The translations under genes were made by a program, and so were the position numbers. Below, one piece after another: positions 34,438-41,456 of a DNA stretch of 42,104 bases (position 1 is its first letter; each line of letters begins with the position of its first letter). The stretch is from DASRJW01 sp964567755 (GTDB lineage Bacteria; Krumholzibacteriota; Krumholzibacteriia; G020349025): contig CAZMNW010000060.1 in NCBI GenBank assembly GCA_964567755.1, forward strand, positions 1 to 42,104. The letters run 5' to 3'. The notes beneath the pieces were generated by a model. It did no database searches. It was not told where the DNA came from and worked only from the letters and a program-made list of their open reading frames with translations.

Positions 34438-35595
34438 GTGCGCCCGGGTGCGACGACACTGGACCCGCAGACATTGCAGAAGCTGGTGGATGCCTTCGAA
34501 ATCGCCATGCAGAGGGCGATCGCGCCGCTGCGCGCCGACCTCGCGGCGATGAACGCGACATGGAAGGACCTCGCCGCCACGCCGTCCGCAGCCCCCCCTG
34601 CACGCAGCCCGGGAGCATCACCGCTGCTACGGCGTGGCCAAGCCGCGATCGTCGAGATCTCCACGCGACGGGAACCGCTCCCATCCGCGGGTGAATTCGA
34701 GCACTGTGTGGTTCCAGAATGCGATGCTCCAGTCCTGGCCAAACAGTTATGCGAAACACACTATCGCATCATGCGGCGCACGGTTGCGGCAGGTGCCCAC
34801 TTCGATCCCGAGTCCCAGCGCCCGGCGCGTGCGCGTGCCGCGCACAAGCTGTGTGAAGAAACCGGGTGCGACGAAGCGCACTACGCCAAGGGGTTGTGCC
34901 GGCGTCACTACATGGCCGTGCGCTCGCGCATCCGCGCCGCTGAAAAGCAGGGGCAACCATTGCCCGACGAGGCGTTCATGGATGATCTCCACACCCCGCT
35001 CGACGAGCCCGAAATCCAGGAAGAAGAAACGCCCACGCCGTTCACGCCGCGCGGCAACGGCAGCGGCGATCGCGGTCTCGACGTGCCGTTGTTTCAGGAG
35101 TCCTCGTCCAGCTCCCTGTCGCCGAAAGAAGCGTTGCCGACCGCCGAAATGGTGTCGCGCGTCGTCGCCCAGTACCGCGGCGGTCTCGATCGCGTCGCCG
35201 AAGTTCTGGGGCGCAACAAACGCACCCTGATGGAACTGCTCGATCGTCTCGACCTCATGCCTTTCGTGACCCGTCTGCGCAAGGAAGAACGGCAGCGCAT
35301 CGAATCCGCGCCGCTCCGCGATCGGCTCGATGATCTTCTGTTCCGCGAAAAGCTGATCGAGGATCTCGGCTGTCTCAAAGAAATCGACGACCGCGCGCGG
35401 TTCGAGATCAAGATGCGCTGCGCCAACCTCGCCAAGGATTGTGATACCATCGAGGACGTGTTGCATCGTCTCAGCGGCGAGCTCAACCTCGACGAAGGCG
35501 GCATGAAGCGCCTGGTATGGCGCTACGACTTGCGCCGTTACTTGCGTGGTCTGAAGCTCAAACAGTCCGGTCCGCCGGTGCGCACACGCGTCTGA
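34438..35595 (+). CDS. twin zinc-knuckle protein with Fis-type helix-turn-helix
   Basis: A 385-residue soluble protein of unrecognised family. Residues 1-45 are a helical segment (LDPQTLQKLVDAFEIAMQRA). Two copies of the same motif C-x4-C-x9-C-x2-H follow: C90, C95, C105, H108 and C139, C144, C154, H157, both with an AK.LC..HY core like the zinc knuckles of some phage and HNH-type proteins. A disordered acidic/Ser-rich linker (about 185-230) leads to a Fis-type HTH (about 235-273: RVVAQYRGGLDRVAEVLGRN, KRTLMELLDRL) and then a charged helical C-terminus. It is most likely a nucleic-acid-binding regulator. The GTG start at 34438 lacks a strong ribosome site; no better start is seen. The gene stands alone. 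Confidence 0.7.
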   Translation: MRPGATTLDPQTLQKLVDAFEIAMQRAIAPLRADLAAMNATWKDLAATPSAAPPARSPGASPLLRRGQAAIVEISTRREPLPSAGEFEHCVVPECDAPVLAKQLCETHYRIMRRTVAAGAHFDPESQRPARARAAHKLCEETGCDEAHYAKGLCRRHYMAVRSRIRAAEKQGQPLPDEAFMDDLHTPLDEPEIQEEETPTPFTPRGNGSGDRGLDVPLFQESSSSSLSPKEALPTAEMVSRVVAQYRGGLDRVAEVLGRNKRTLMELLDRLDLMPFVTRLRKEERQRIESAPLRDRLDDLLFREKLIEDLGCLKEIDDRARFEIKMRCANLAKDCDTIEDVLHRLSGELNLDEGGMKRLVWRYDLRRYLRGLKLKQSGPPVRTRV

Positions 35596-35649
35596 TCCGC
35601 GACCTCACGGTGTTCCCCCAGCGCAGCACGTGCCAGCCCGGAGGGTTTC

Positions 35650-36858
35650 ATGCAACGCCAACGGCCAGGCGTGGCAGCCGGCCGCAGGTGGTGGCAAGCC
35701 GTCGGTATCGGTGTGGCGCTCGCCTCCACAAACGCTTGCTCTTTGCATCAGGCGTGGGTGCCGCCAGAGAGACCTTTCGCGGACGCTCCTGCGCCGGACA
35801 GCATCGACTCCACCCTCCTCCTCATTGGCGACTCCGGTGACCCGGCACTGGACACACCCGAGCCGGTGCTGGAGGCCTTGCGGGGCGAAGCGGCGCGCGC
35901 ACCGAACCACACCTTCGTCGTCTTTCTCGGCGACAACATTTACCCGGATGGCATGCCGGACCCCGCGGCGCCCGATCGCGCTCGCGGTGAGGCTATCCTG
36001 CGCGCCCAAGCCGACGTCATCCAAAGGAGCGGCGCGCGCGGCATCTTCCTGCCCGGCAACCACGATCATCATCATGACGGTCGGCGAGCCGTGCGCCGGC
36101 AAGCACAGTTCATCACCGCGCTCGCGATTCCCGGCCTCGAGTTTCGCCCGGTCGACGACTGCGTCGGACCCGAGAGCATCGATGTCGGCGATCGGCTGCG
36201 TCTGGTGGTTTTCGACAGCTCCTGGTGGATCCACGACGAATTCGAGGCGCCGGCCGCGGCCTGCAGCGTGCGCAGCGAAACGGATTTCGCCAACGCCCTG
36301 GAGACCGCACTCGCCTCGGCCGGCGGCCGCGAGGTCATCGTCGCCGCGCACCACCCGATTGCATCGCATGGCTGGCACGGTGGCTTCTTCACCTGGGACG
36401 ATCATCTCTTTCCCTTGCATCGGGCCGCCTCGTGGCTTTGGCTGCCGCTCCCCGGCGTCGGCTCGTTGTATCCGCTCTATCGTTCCATGGGAGGTTATCG
36501 TCAGGACCTCGCGTCGTCGCGTTACCAGAACATGCTCGGAGAGCTCGAGCAGGTGTTCCACAAGTATCCCCCTCTGGCCTTTGCCGGTGGACACGACCAC
36601 AATTTGCAAGTGCTCGCCGGCCGCCGTGGCGTGCGCTACTCCCTCGTGAGCGGGTCGGGATCCATGTCGCGGCCCGATCCGGTGTCGCGCGGAGACGACA
36701 CGATCTGCGTCTCCCCGCAGGCAGGATTCATGCGGCTCGATTTCTTCCGCGACGGTCGCGTGCGTCTCGAGGTAGTGGAGGTTCACACCGACGGCCGTGT
36801 CGAACGCCCATGCGCCACATGGCTCGGCGGCGACGTCGCCCTCGACCCCGGTCCCTGA
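35650..36858 (+). CDS. metallophosphoesterase lipoprotein
   Basis: A 402-residue lipid-anchored calcineurin-like phosphoesterase. The signal peptide ends in lipobox ASTNAC (C30). The metal-binding motifs appear in order: LLLIGDSGD (GDxG), FLGDNIYPDG (GDN), LPGNHDHHHD (GNHD), VAAHHPIASHGWHGG (H) and FAGGHDHNLQVL (GHxH). Such enzymes hydrolyse phosphomono- or diesters in the periplasm or on the outer membrane. A GGGTTTC ribosome-like stretch precedes the ATG. It follows the zinc-knuckle gene by 54 bases and precedes preA by 83; no functional link is evident. Confidence 0.88.
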   Translation: MQRQRPGVAAGRRWWQAVGIGVALASTNACSLHQAWVPPERPFADAPAPDSIDSTLLLIGDSGDPALDTPEPVLEALRGEAARAPNHTFVVFLGDNIYPDGMPDPAAPDRARGEAILRAQADVIQRSGARGIFLPGNHDHHHDGRRAVRRQAQFITALAIPGLEFRPVDDCVGPESIDVGDRLRLVVFDSSWWIHDEFEAPAAACSVRSETDFANALETALASAGGREVIVAAHHPIASHGWHGGFFTWDDHLFPLHRAASWLWLPLPGVGSLYPLYRSMGGYRQDLASSRYQNMLGELEQVFHKYPPLAFAGGHDHNLQVLAGRRGVRYSLVSGSGSMSRPDPVSRGDDTICVSPQAGFMRLDFFRDGRVRLEVVEVHTDGRVERPCATWLGGDVALDPGP

Positions 36859-36941
36859 AGCGCGGCCAGGCCTACGCTCTGCCCGTTGCCCTGCGGCCGC
36901 GACGCTCCTACACTGAGCGCCGGACCCCTTGGAGGCCCATC

Positions 36942-38354
36942 ATGGCCGATCTCAGCATTCGTTTCGCCGGCATCCATGCGCCCAATCCGTTCTGGCTCGC
37001 GTCCGGTCCGCCGAGCAACTCCGGCGATCAAGTGAAGCGCGCTTTCGACCTCGGTTGGGGTGGCGCAGTATGGAAAACCGTCGGTGAACCCATCGTCAAC
37101 GTCTGCTCGCGCTACTCGTCGGTGGACTATGGCGGCGAGCGCATGATGGGGTTCAACAACATCGAGCTCATCAGCGACCGGTCGATCGCGGACAATCTGC
37201 GCGAGGTCGCGGACGTCAAGAAGCATTACCCGCGACACGCGGTCATCGTGTCTCTGATGGTCGAGTCGAAACGCGAGGCCTGGCACGACATCGTGCGCCG
37301 CACCGAGGACAGCGGCGCCGATGGCCTCGAGCTCAACTTCGGCTGCCCGCATGGCATGAGCGAGCGCGGCATGGGCGCGGCCGTGGGGCAAGTGCCCGAG
37401 TACACCCGCCAGATCGTCGAGTGGGTGAAGGAAGTGGCGCGCACACCGGTGATCGTGAAGCTCACGCCCAACGTCACCGACGTGCGCTATCCCGGACGTG
37501 CCGCCGTCCAGGGTGGCGCCGACGCGTTGTCGCTCATCAACACCATCAACAGCATCACCAGCATCGACCTCGACGACATGACGCCGCGTCCGAAGGTGCG
37601 CGATCGCTCCAGCCATGGCGGCTACTGTGGCCCGGCGGTGAAGCCCATCGCCCTCAACATGGTGGCGCAGATCGCTGGCGATCCAGGGTGCGCGGTGCCC
37701 CTTTCAGGCATCGGCGGCATCGCCACGTGGCGCGACGCGGCGGAGTTCATCGCTCTCGGGTGCACCTCGCTGCAAGTGTGCACCGCGGTGATGCACTACG
37801 GCTTCCGCTTGGTCGAGGACTTGACGGATGGCCTCTCCAATTGGATGGACGAGCATGGCTTCGCCTCGATCGAAGCATTTCGTGGCCGGGCGGTGCCCGC
37901 GGTGCGCGATTGGGGCGATCTGGATCTCAACTACACAATTGTGGCGCGGATCGATCCGAAGACGTGCATCGGCTGCCAGCTCTGTTACGTCGCCTGCCAG
38001 GACACCGCACACCAGTGCATCTATGTCGGCGATGCCCCGGCGGGCACACACGCCTCGGCGGCCACCGCGGCGCCGATGCACACTGCAGGCGCTGGCACTC
38101 ATGGCACGACTCCCGCTTGGATCCCCGATCCATTCCGCGTCCGCGGCGAAGCGGTGACGCAACTCGTCACCGGCCATGGGCTCTTGGGAGCGGAGCAACG
38201 CGAGGTCCGCGTGCCCTGGGTGAAGGAAGACGATTGCGTCGGCTGCAACCTATGCATGCTCGTGTGCCCGGTGCCAGGGTGCATCTCCATGGTCGAAGTC
38301 GACACCGGGAAACGACCGCAGACCTGGAACGAACGGCAAGCGCGTCGCACATGA
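36942..38354 (+). CDS. preA: NAD-dependent dihydropyrimidine dehydrogenase subunit PreA
   Basis: A 470-residue FMN TIM-barrel dihydropyrimidine dehydrogenase subunit with a C-terminal ferredoxin part; with PreT it reduces uracil and thymine. The barrel starts ADLSIRFAGIHAPNPFWLAS and contains SGADGLELNFGCPHGM, VIVKLTPNVTD, and the GGIATWRDAAEFIALGC phosphate-binding region. The two [4Fe-4S] sites are C342, C345, C348, C352 and C432, C435, C438, C442. E. coli PreA has about 411 residues; the extra length is an Ala/His/Thr-rich insert at about 365-410 between the two clusters. TTGGAGG precedes the ATG at 36942. The cyclase gene follows 13 bases later. Confidence 0.88.
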   Translation: MADLSIRFAGIHAPNPFWLASGPPSNSGDQVKRAFDLGWGGAVWKTVGEPIVNVCSRYSSVDYGGERMMGFNNIELISDRSIADNLREVADVKKHYPRHAVIVSLMVESKREAWHDIVRRTEDSGADGLELNFGCPHGMSERGMGAAVGQVPEYTRQIVEWVKEVARTPVIVKLTPNVTDVRYPGRAAVQGGADALSLINTINSITSIDLDDMTPRPKVRDRSSHGGYCGPAVKPIALNMVAQIAGDPGCAVPLSGIGGIATWRDAAEFIALGCTSLQVCTAVMHYGFRLVEDLTDGLSNWMDEHGFASIEAFRGRAVPAVRDWGDLDLNYTIVARIDPKTCIGCQLCYVACQDTAHQCIYVGDAPAGTHASAATAAPMHTAGAGTHGTTPAWIPDPFRVRGEAVTQLVTGHGLLGAEQREVRVPWVKEDDCVGCNLCMLVCPVPGCISMVEVDTGKRPQTWNERQARRT

Positions 38355-38367
38355 TCGCGGTGAAGAC

Positions 38368-39204
38368 ATGAGCATGCCCGCAGCGTCTGCCGCCAGCCGG
38401 CGGGTCGTCCTCGCGGCCGCGCGTGCGAGCCTTGCCGTCGTGGCGATGAGCGCACCTGCGAGCCTTGCCGCCGATCCGGTGGTCATCGATCTCACCCATC
38501 CCTTCGATGCACAAACCATCTATTGGCCGACCGCACAGCCCTTCCAATTGCAGCCGGTGGCGCATGGTCGTTCCGCTGCCGGCTTCTGGTACGAGGCCAA
38601 CCAGTTCTGCGCTGCCGAGCACGGCGGCACGCACGTCGATGCGCCCTGTCATTTCGCCGAGGGTGGGCTGACGGTGGATGCGATCGCGCTCGACCGACTC
38701 ATCGGACCGGCCGCATTGATCGACGTCCGTGCCGCTTGCGCGGCCGATCCGGACTATCGGGTGCAGGTGCGCGACATCGAGGCGGATGAAGCGCGGCACG
38801 GCCGGCTGCCCGACGGCGCCATCGTGCTCTTCCACACCGGTTGGGGGCAACGCTGGCCCGATCGCAAGAGTTACTTGGGTGACGACCGGCCTGGCATCAC
38901 GACGGCGCTGCACTTCCCCGGCCTCTCGGCCGAGGCAGCGCGGTTCCTGGTGCAACAGCGTTCCGTGCGCGCCGTCGGCCTCGACACCGCGTCGCTCGAT
39001 CACGGTCCATCACGCGATTTCATCGCGCATCAGATTCTCAACGGCGCCGACATCCCGGGGTTGGAAAACGTGGCGCATCTCGAGGGTTTGCCGGCACGTG
39101 GAGCCACGGTTTTCGCCATCCCCATGTCGATCCGCGGCGGCAGCGGCGCCCCCGCCCGCATCTTCGCCATCCTCCCCCAAGGCGATGGGGGCGGCTCGCG
39201 GTGA
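38368..39204 (+). CDS. exported cyclase-family (kynurenine-formamidase-like) hydrolase
   Basis: A 278-residue metal-dependent hydrolase of the cyclase family (KynB and polyketide-cyclase relatives). The metal motif AEHGGTHVDAPCHF (H85, H89, D91, H95) is intact, and DGAIVLFHTGWGQRW and VRAVGLDTASLDHGPS are family features. The N-terminus ASRRVVLAAARASLAVVAMS looks like a Tat or Sec leader (SRR-V-V-L), cleaved after about residue 35, so the enzyme is probably periplasmic. Amide hydrolysis is the likely chemistry. It starts 13 bases after preA, and its TGA overlaps the cupin GTG start (GTGA), so preA-cyclase-cupin form one operon. Action on a ring-opened pyrimidine product is possible but not shown; an exported enzyme would not meet the cytoplasmic product. 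Confidence 0.82.
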   Translation: MSMPAASAASRRVVLAAARASLAVVAMSAPASLAADPVVIDLTHPFDAQTIYWPTAQPFQLQPVAHGRSAAGFWYEANQFCAAEHGGTHVDAPCHFAEGGLTVDAIALDRLIGPAALIDVRAACAADPDYRVQVRDIEADEARHGRLPDGAIVLFHTGWGQRWPDRKSYLGDDRPGITTALHFPGLSAEAARFLVQQRSVRAVGLDTASLDHGPSRDFIAHQILNGADIPGLENVAHLEGLPARGATVFAIPMSIRGGSGAPARIFAILPQGDGGGSR

Positions 39205-39533
39205 AACCCGAAATCACAGACAGCACGAGTCGCGATTGGCGCGACTTCGAAGATGCTCCGGGGGTGCGCTACAAGGTCCTGCGTCACCACGAGGGCCGGC
39301 GTGGCCTCACGCTCCTGCTGCAGTTCGATGCCGGCGCCTCGTATCCAGCGCATCGCCATCCACAGGGCGAGGAGTACTTCGTCCTCGAGGGCACGGTCGA
39401 GGACGGCGGGCGTACGTACGGCGCTCAGACATATGTCTATCACGCGCCCGGTTCCGTGCATCGCCCATCGAGCCCCAGCGGCTGCACGCTGTTGGTCACG
39501 CTTCCTGCACACATCGAACGCACCGATGTCTGA
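39201..39533 (+). CDS. cupin-domain protein (ChrR/anti-sigma-like cupin)
   Basis: A 110-residue single cupin. The metal-binding pattern is present: YPAHRHPQGEEYFVLEGTVED (H, H, E of motif 1) and a later VYHAPGSVHRP (H of motif 2). This resembles the cupin of ChrR-type zinc anti-sigma factors and of small oxygenases or isomerases. The GTG start overlaps the cyclase stop by four bases, and its own stop overlaps the next gene's ATG by eight, so translation is probably coupled. Substrate unknown. Confidence 0.8.
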   Translation: MKPEITDSTSRDWRDFEDAPGVRYKVLRHHEGRRGLTLLLQFDAGASYPAHRHPQGEEYFVLEGTVEDGGRTYGAQTYVYHAPGSVHRPSSPSGCTLLVTLPAHIERTDV

Positions 39534-40641
39534 GCCCGGCCTCGATTTCGCCGCACTGTTACCCCACGTGCAAGTATTCGGTGGCGTGCGCCGCTTTCTC
39601 GAGCTCGGCAACGTGCTGGTCCAGCGCGGTCATCGCTTCGTGCTTTACCACCCCGATGGCACCCGCCCCGACTGGTTCCCCTTCGCGGGCGACGTGCGCC
39701 CGCTGGCAGAGATCGAGGGCCGCCGGCACATGGTGCTCCTCACGGCGTCGCCAAGCCTGATCGAACCATTCGCGCGCGCCGAGGCGCGACTCAAGCTGTT
39801 CTATTGCGTGCACAAGAATCTCCCTGGGCGTGAGATCGCGCGCAATCGCAGCTGGACGCTGCTCGCCAATTCGAGCGCACTGCAACGCCGTCTCTGGCGG
39901 CGCTACCGCACGCGCGCCGAAGATGCGATCGGTGGCGTCAACCTCGACACCTTTCGTCCGGCCGAAATCGCCCGCGCCAACGAGCCCCCGATCCGGATCC
40001 TCGTCTATGGACGTCTCGCGCGTCCGGGCAAAGGCTCACGGCTCGCCGTCCGCGCCGTGGAATCTTTTGCAACCGAATTGAAACATCACTGGCCGGCCTG
40101 GGCCGGGAGCGTGGCGCATCCAATCAAGCTCGTGCTCTTCGATCACGCGGTCCAGAACGACATGACCGATCCACGCGCACACTTCGACAGCACGGTTCCG
40201 TACGAGTTCCACTGGAATCTGCCGCAAGACGAACTGGCGCGCCTGTACGCGAGCTGCGACATCTTCGTCGCCGCCGAGCGCCGCGCCGGGTGGAGCAACA
40301 CCGTGGCCGAGGCCATGGCTTGCGGCGTGCCCGTGGTGTGCACGCCAGCGGGAACACAGGATCTGGCTGTACACGGTGAAACGGCGTTCGTCGTTCGCTG
40401 GCGTCATCCCTATTGCTTTCGCCGCGCACTGCAGGCTCTCTGGCGGAATCCCGCACACCGTCAGCAGCTGCGACACGCCGCGCGGGCGCGCGTCCGCGAG
40501 TTCACCTGGAAGCGTGTGGCCGACAAAATCGAAATCGTCGCACGCACCCAGCTTGGCTTCGAGGCACCGCCGGCCGCGAAGCGTCTCCCGGAACTCACTC
40601 CCAAGGCCCGGGAGATCGACACGCAGAAGGGTCAACGTTAG
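39526..40641 (+). CDS. GT4-type glycosyltransferase
   Basis: A 371-residue GT-B glycosyltransferase. The N-terminal domain has a GGVRRFLELGNVLVQRGH helix, as in GT4 enzymes. The C-terminal donor domain has RILVYGRLARPGKGSRLAVR and the E-x7-E-like motif in ERRAGWSNTVAEAMACGVPV followed by VVCTPAGTQD. Donor and acceptor sugars cannot be read from the sequence. The ATG at 39526 overlaps the cupin stop by eight bases; a longer open frame to 39253 only shadows the cupin gene. The overlapping run preA-cyclase-cupin-glycosyltransferase is odd for four unrelated activities. Confidence 0.83.
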   Translation: MSEPGLDFAALLPHVQVFGGVRRFLELGNVLVQRGHRFVLYHPDGTRPDWFPFAGDVRPLAEIEGRRHMVLLTASPSLIEPFARAEARLKLFYCVHKNLPGREIARNRSWTLLANSSALQRRLWRRYRTRAEDAIGGVNLDTFRPAEIARANEPPIRILVYGRLARPGKGSRLAVRAVESFATELKHHWPAWAGSVAHPIKLVLFDHAVQNDMTDPRAHFDSTVPYEFHWNLPQDELARLYASCDIFVAAERRAGWSNTVAEAMACGVPVVCTPAGTQDLAVHGETAFVVRWRHPYCFRRALQALWRNPAHRQQLRHAARARVREFTWKRVADKIEIVARTQLGFEAPPAAKRLPELTPKAREIDTQKGQR

Positions 40642-40679
40642 CCTCCGTGGAGGTTCAACATTAGCATCCTCCGCGGAGG
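40642..40679. repeat. pair of 12-base palindromes after the glycosyltransferase gene
   Basis: Two near-identical perfect palindromes, CCTCCGTGGAGG (one central mismatch) at 40642-40653 and CCTCCGCGGAGG at 40668-40679, each preceded by TTAGC. They start at the stop codon of the glycosyltransferase gene. They could be a tandem terminator or a regulator site; no T-run follows, so neither is firm. Confidence 0.5.
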
Positions 40680-40772
40680 TCGGCTCTTGCCCACAGTTCG
40701 TGATCAGGCCCCAGGCTCGAGAGCGCATTAGCAATCAGCGCTGAGCGCATTCTGAAGATGTCGAATTGAGTT

Positions 40773-41209
40773 CTAGCCTGGATTTCCACGGACCGAAATC
40801 GGCCTAACAATTCGGGCTGGCTTCGGCCGGGACAGCCAGTCGGGAAAGGGCCGCGCGGCTTCGAGCAGTTGTCTCTTTTGGTGCTCCAATGAGGTCGAGC
40901 GACGCTGCGATGTCGCATCTCTTCTCGGAGTAGAAGGCAGACTCATGGATCGTTCATTTCCACCGATTACAGGCTGGGAAGGAGATGCGGAGAAGTCGAC
41001 AGGACTACAGTCGGAAACTCGACCGCGCGATGGCGTCGGATGTTCTCGTCTTCGGACTTCAGTCGGCGCACTCGGCGCTAACGCGTAGCGTGCACGAGAA
41101 CGAAGGCGGCGCGCCAAAATCCACGCCCATGGCCGCCCCCACACTCGTGGCTACGTCCGCGGAGTTCGGTCGCGTTACCCGGATTGGCGTCCGTGGAAAT
41201 CCGGGCTAG
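40773..41209. repeat. 437-base segment bounded by 21-base inverted repeats (MITE-like)
   Basis: The left arm (40773-40793, starting CTAGCCTGGATTTCCACGG) is the reverse complement of the right arm (41189-41209, ending AAATCCGGGCTAG) at 20 of 21 positions. Arms of this length, with no known gene between them, look like the ends of a small non-autonomous element. On both strands the arm would encode VRGNPG followed by a stop. No clear target duplication is seen outside the arms. The interior has no recognised coding region. 40680-40772 outside it holds only a short direct repeat (GAGCGCATT twice, near 40719 and 40744). Confidence 0.5.
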
Positions 41210-41248
41210 CCACATTTCGAACATGGCGCACATTCGCATCGTTTCGCG

Positions 41249-41340
41249 GCTGTCCACCTCGTTGACAGCGTCTCAGTTTCTTACAGCTGTCCACCTCGTT
41301 GACAGTGTTCAGAATTCTTACAATGTGAACGACTTGGACA
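41249..41340. repeat. 37-base tandem repeats with TGTC-N9-GACA dyads (operator-like)
   Basis: GCTGTCCACCTCGTTGACAG occurs twice exactly, at 41249-41268 and 41286-41305. TTCTTACA recurs with the same 37-base period at 41278 and 41315. A third, weaker copy (TGTGAACGACTTGGACA) follows at 41324-41340. Each 20-base unit is a dyad with arms CTGTC and GACAG. Such phased dyads upstream of a promoter (41426-41454) look like operator sites for a dimeric regulator. Two good copies are too few for a CRISPR, and no spacer variation is seen. Confidence 0.55.
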
Positions 41341-41425
41341 ATCAAGCGCGTCGCGCGGCAGTGACGTTCTCGACCTGGCATGAATCCCGCATCCGCTTGG
41401 CGCGAATCTTTAACAAACTATCTAC

Positions 41426-41454
41426 TTGACATTTATGTAGTGGCTATCTATATT
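41426..41454 (+). promoter_or_regulatory. strong sigma-70-type promoter
   Basis: Consensus -35 TTGACA (41426-41431), a 17-base spacer, and -10 TATATT (41449-41454), in an AT-rich pocket. CTATCTA occurs both just before the -35 and at the -10, 27 bases apart. It faces the open frame at 41457; the predicted transcript start (about 41461) lies inside that frame, so translation may begin at a later ATG (41517). Confidence 0.75.
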
Positions 41455-41456
41455 GA

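Noticed and set aside
40802..40850. GCCTAAC core followed by AATTCGGGC, resembling an attC start
   Set aside because: No complementary right arm or GTTRRRY core within 150 bases; judged a chance match.
41249..41305. Direct repeats considered as a CRISPR
   Set aside because: Only two exact copies, 17-base gap, internal dyad and no cas genes.
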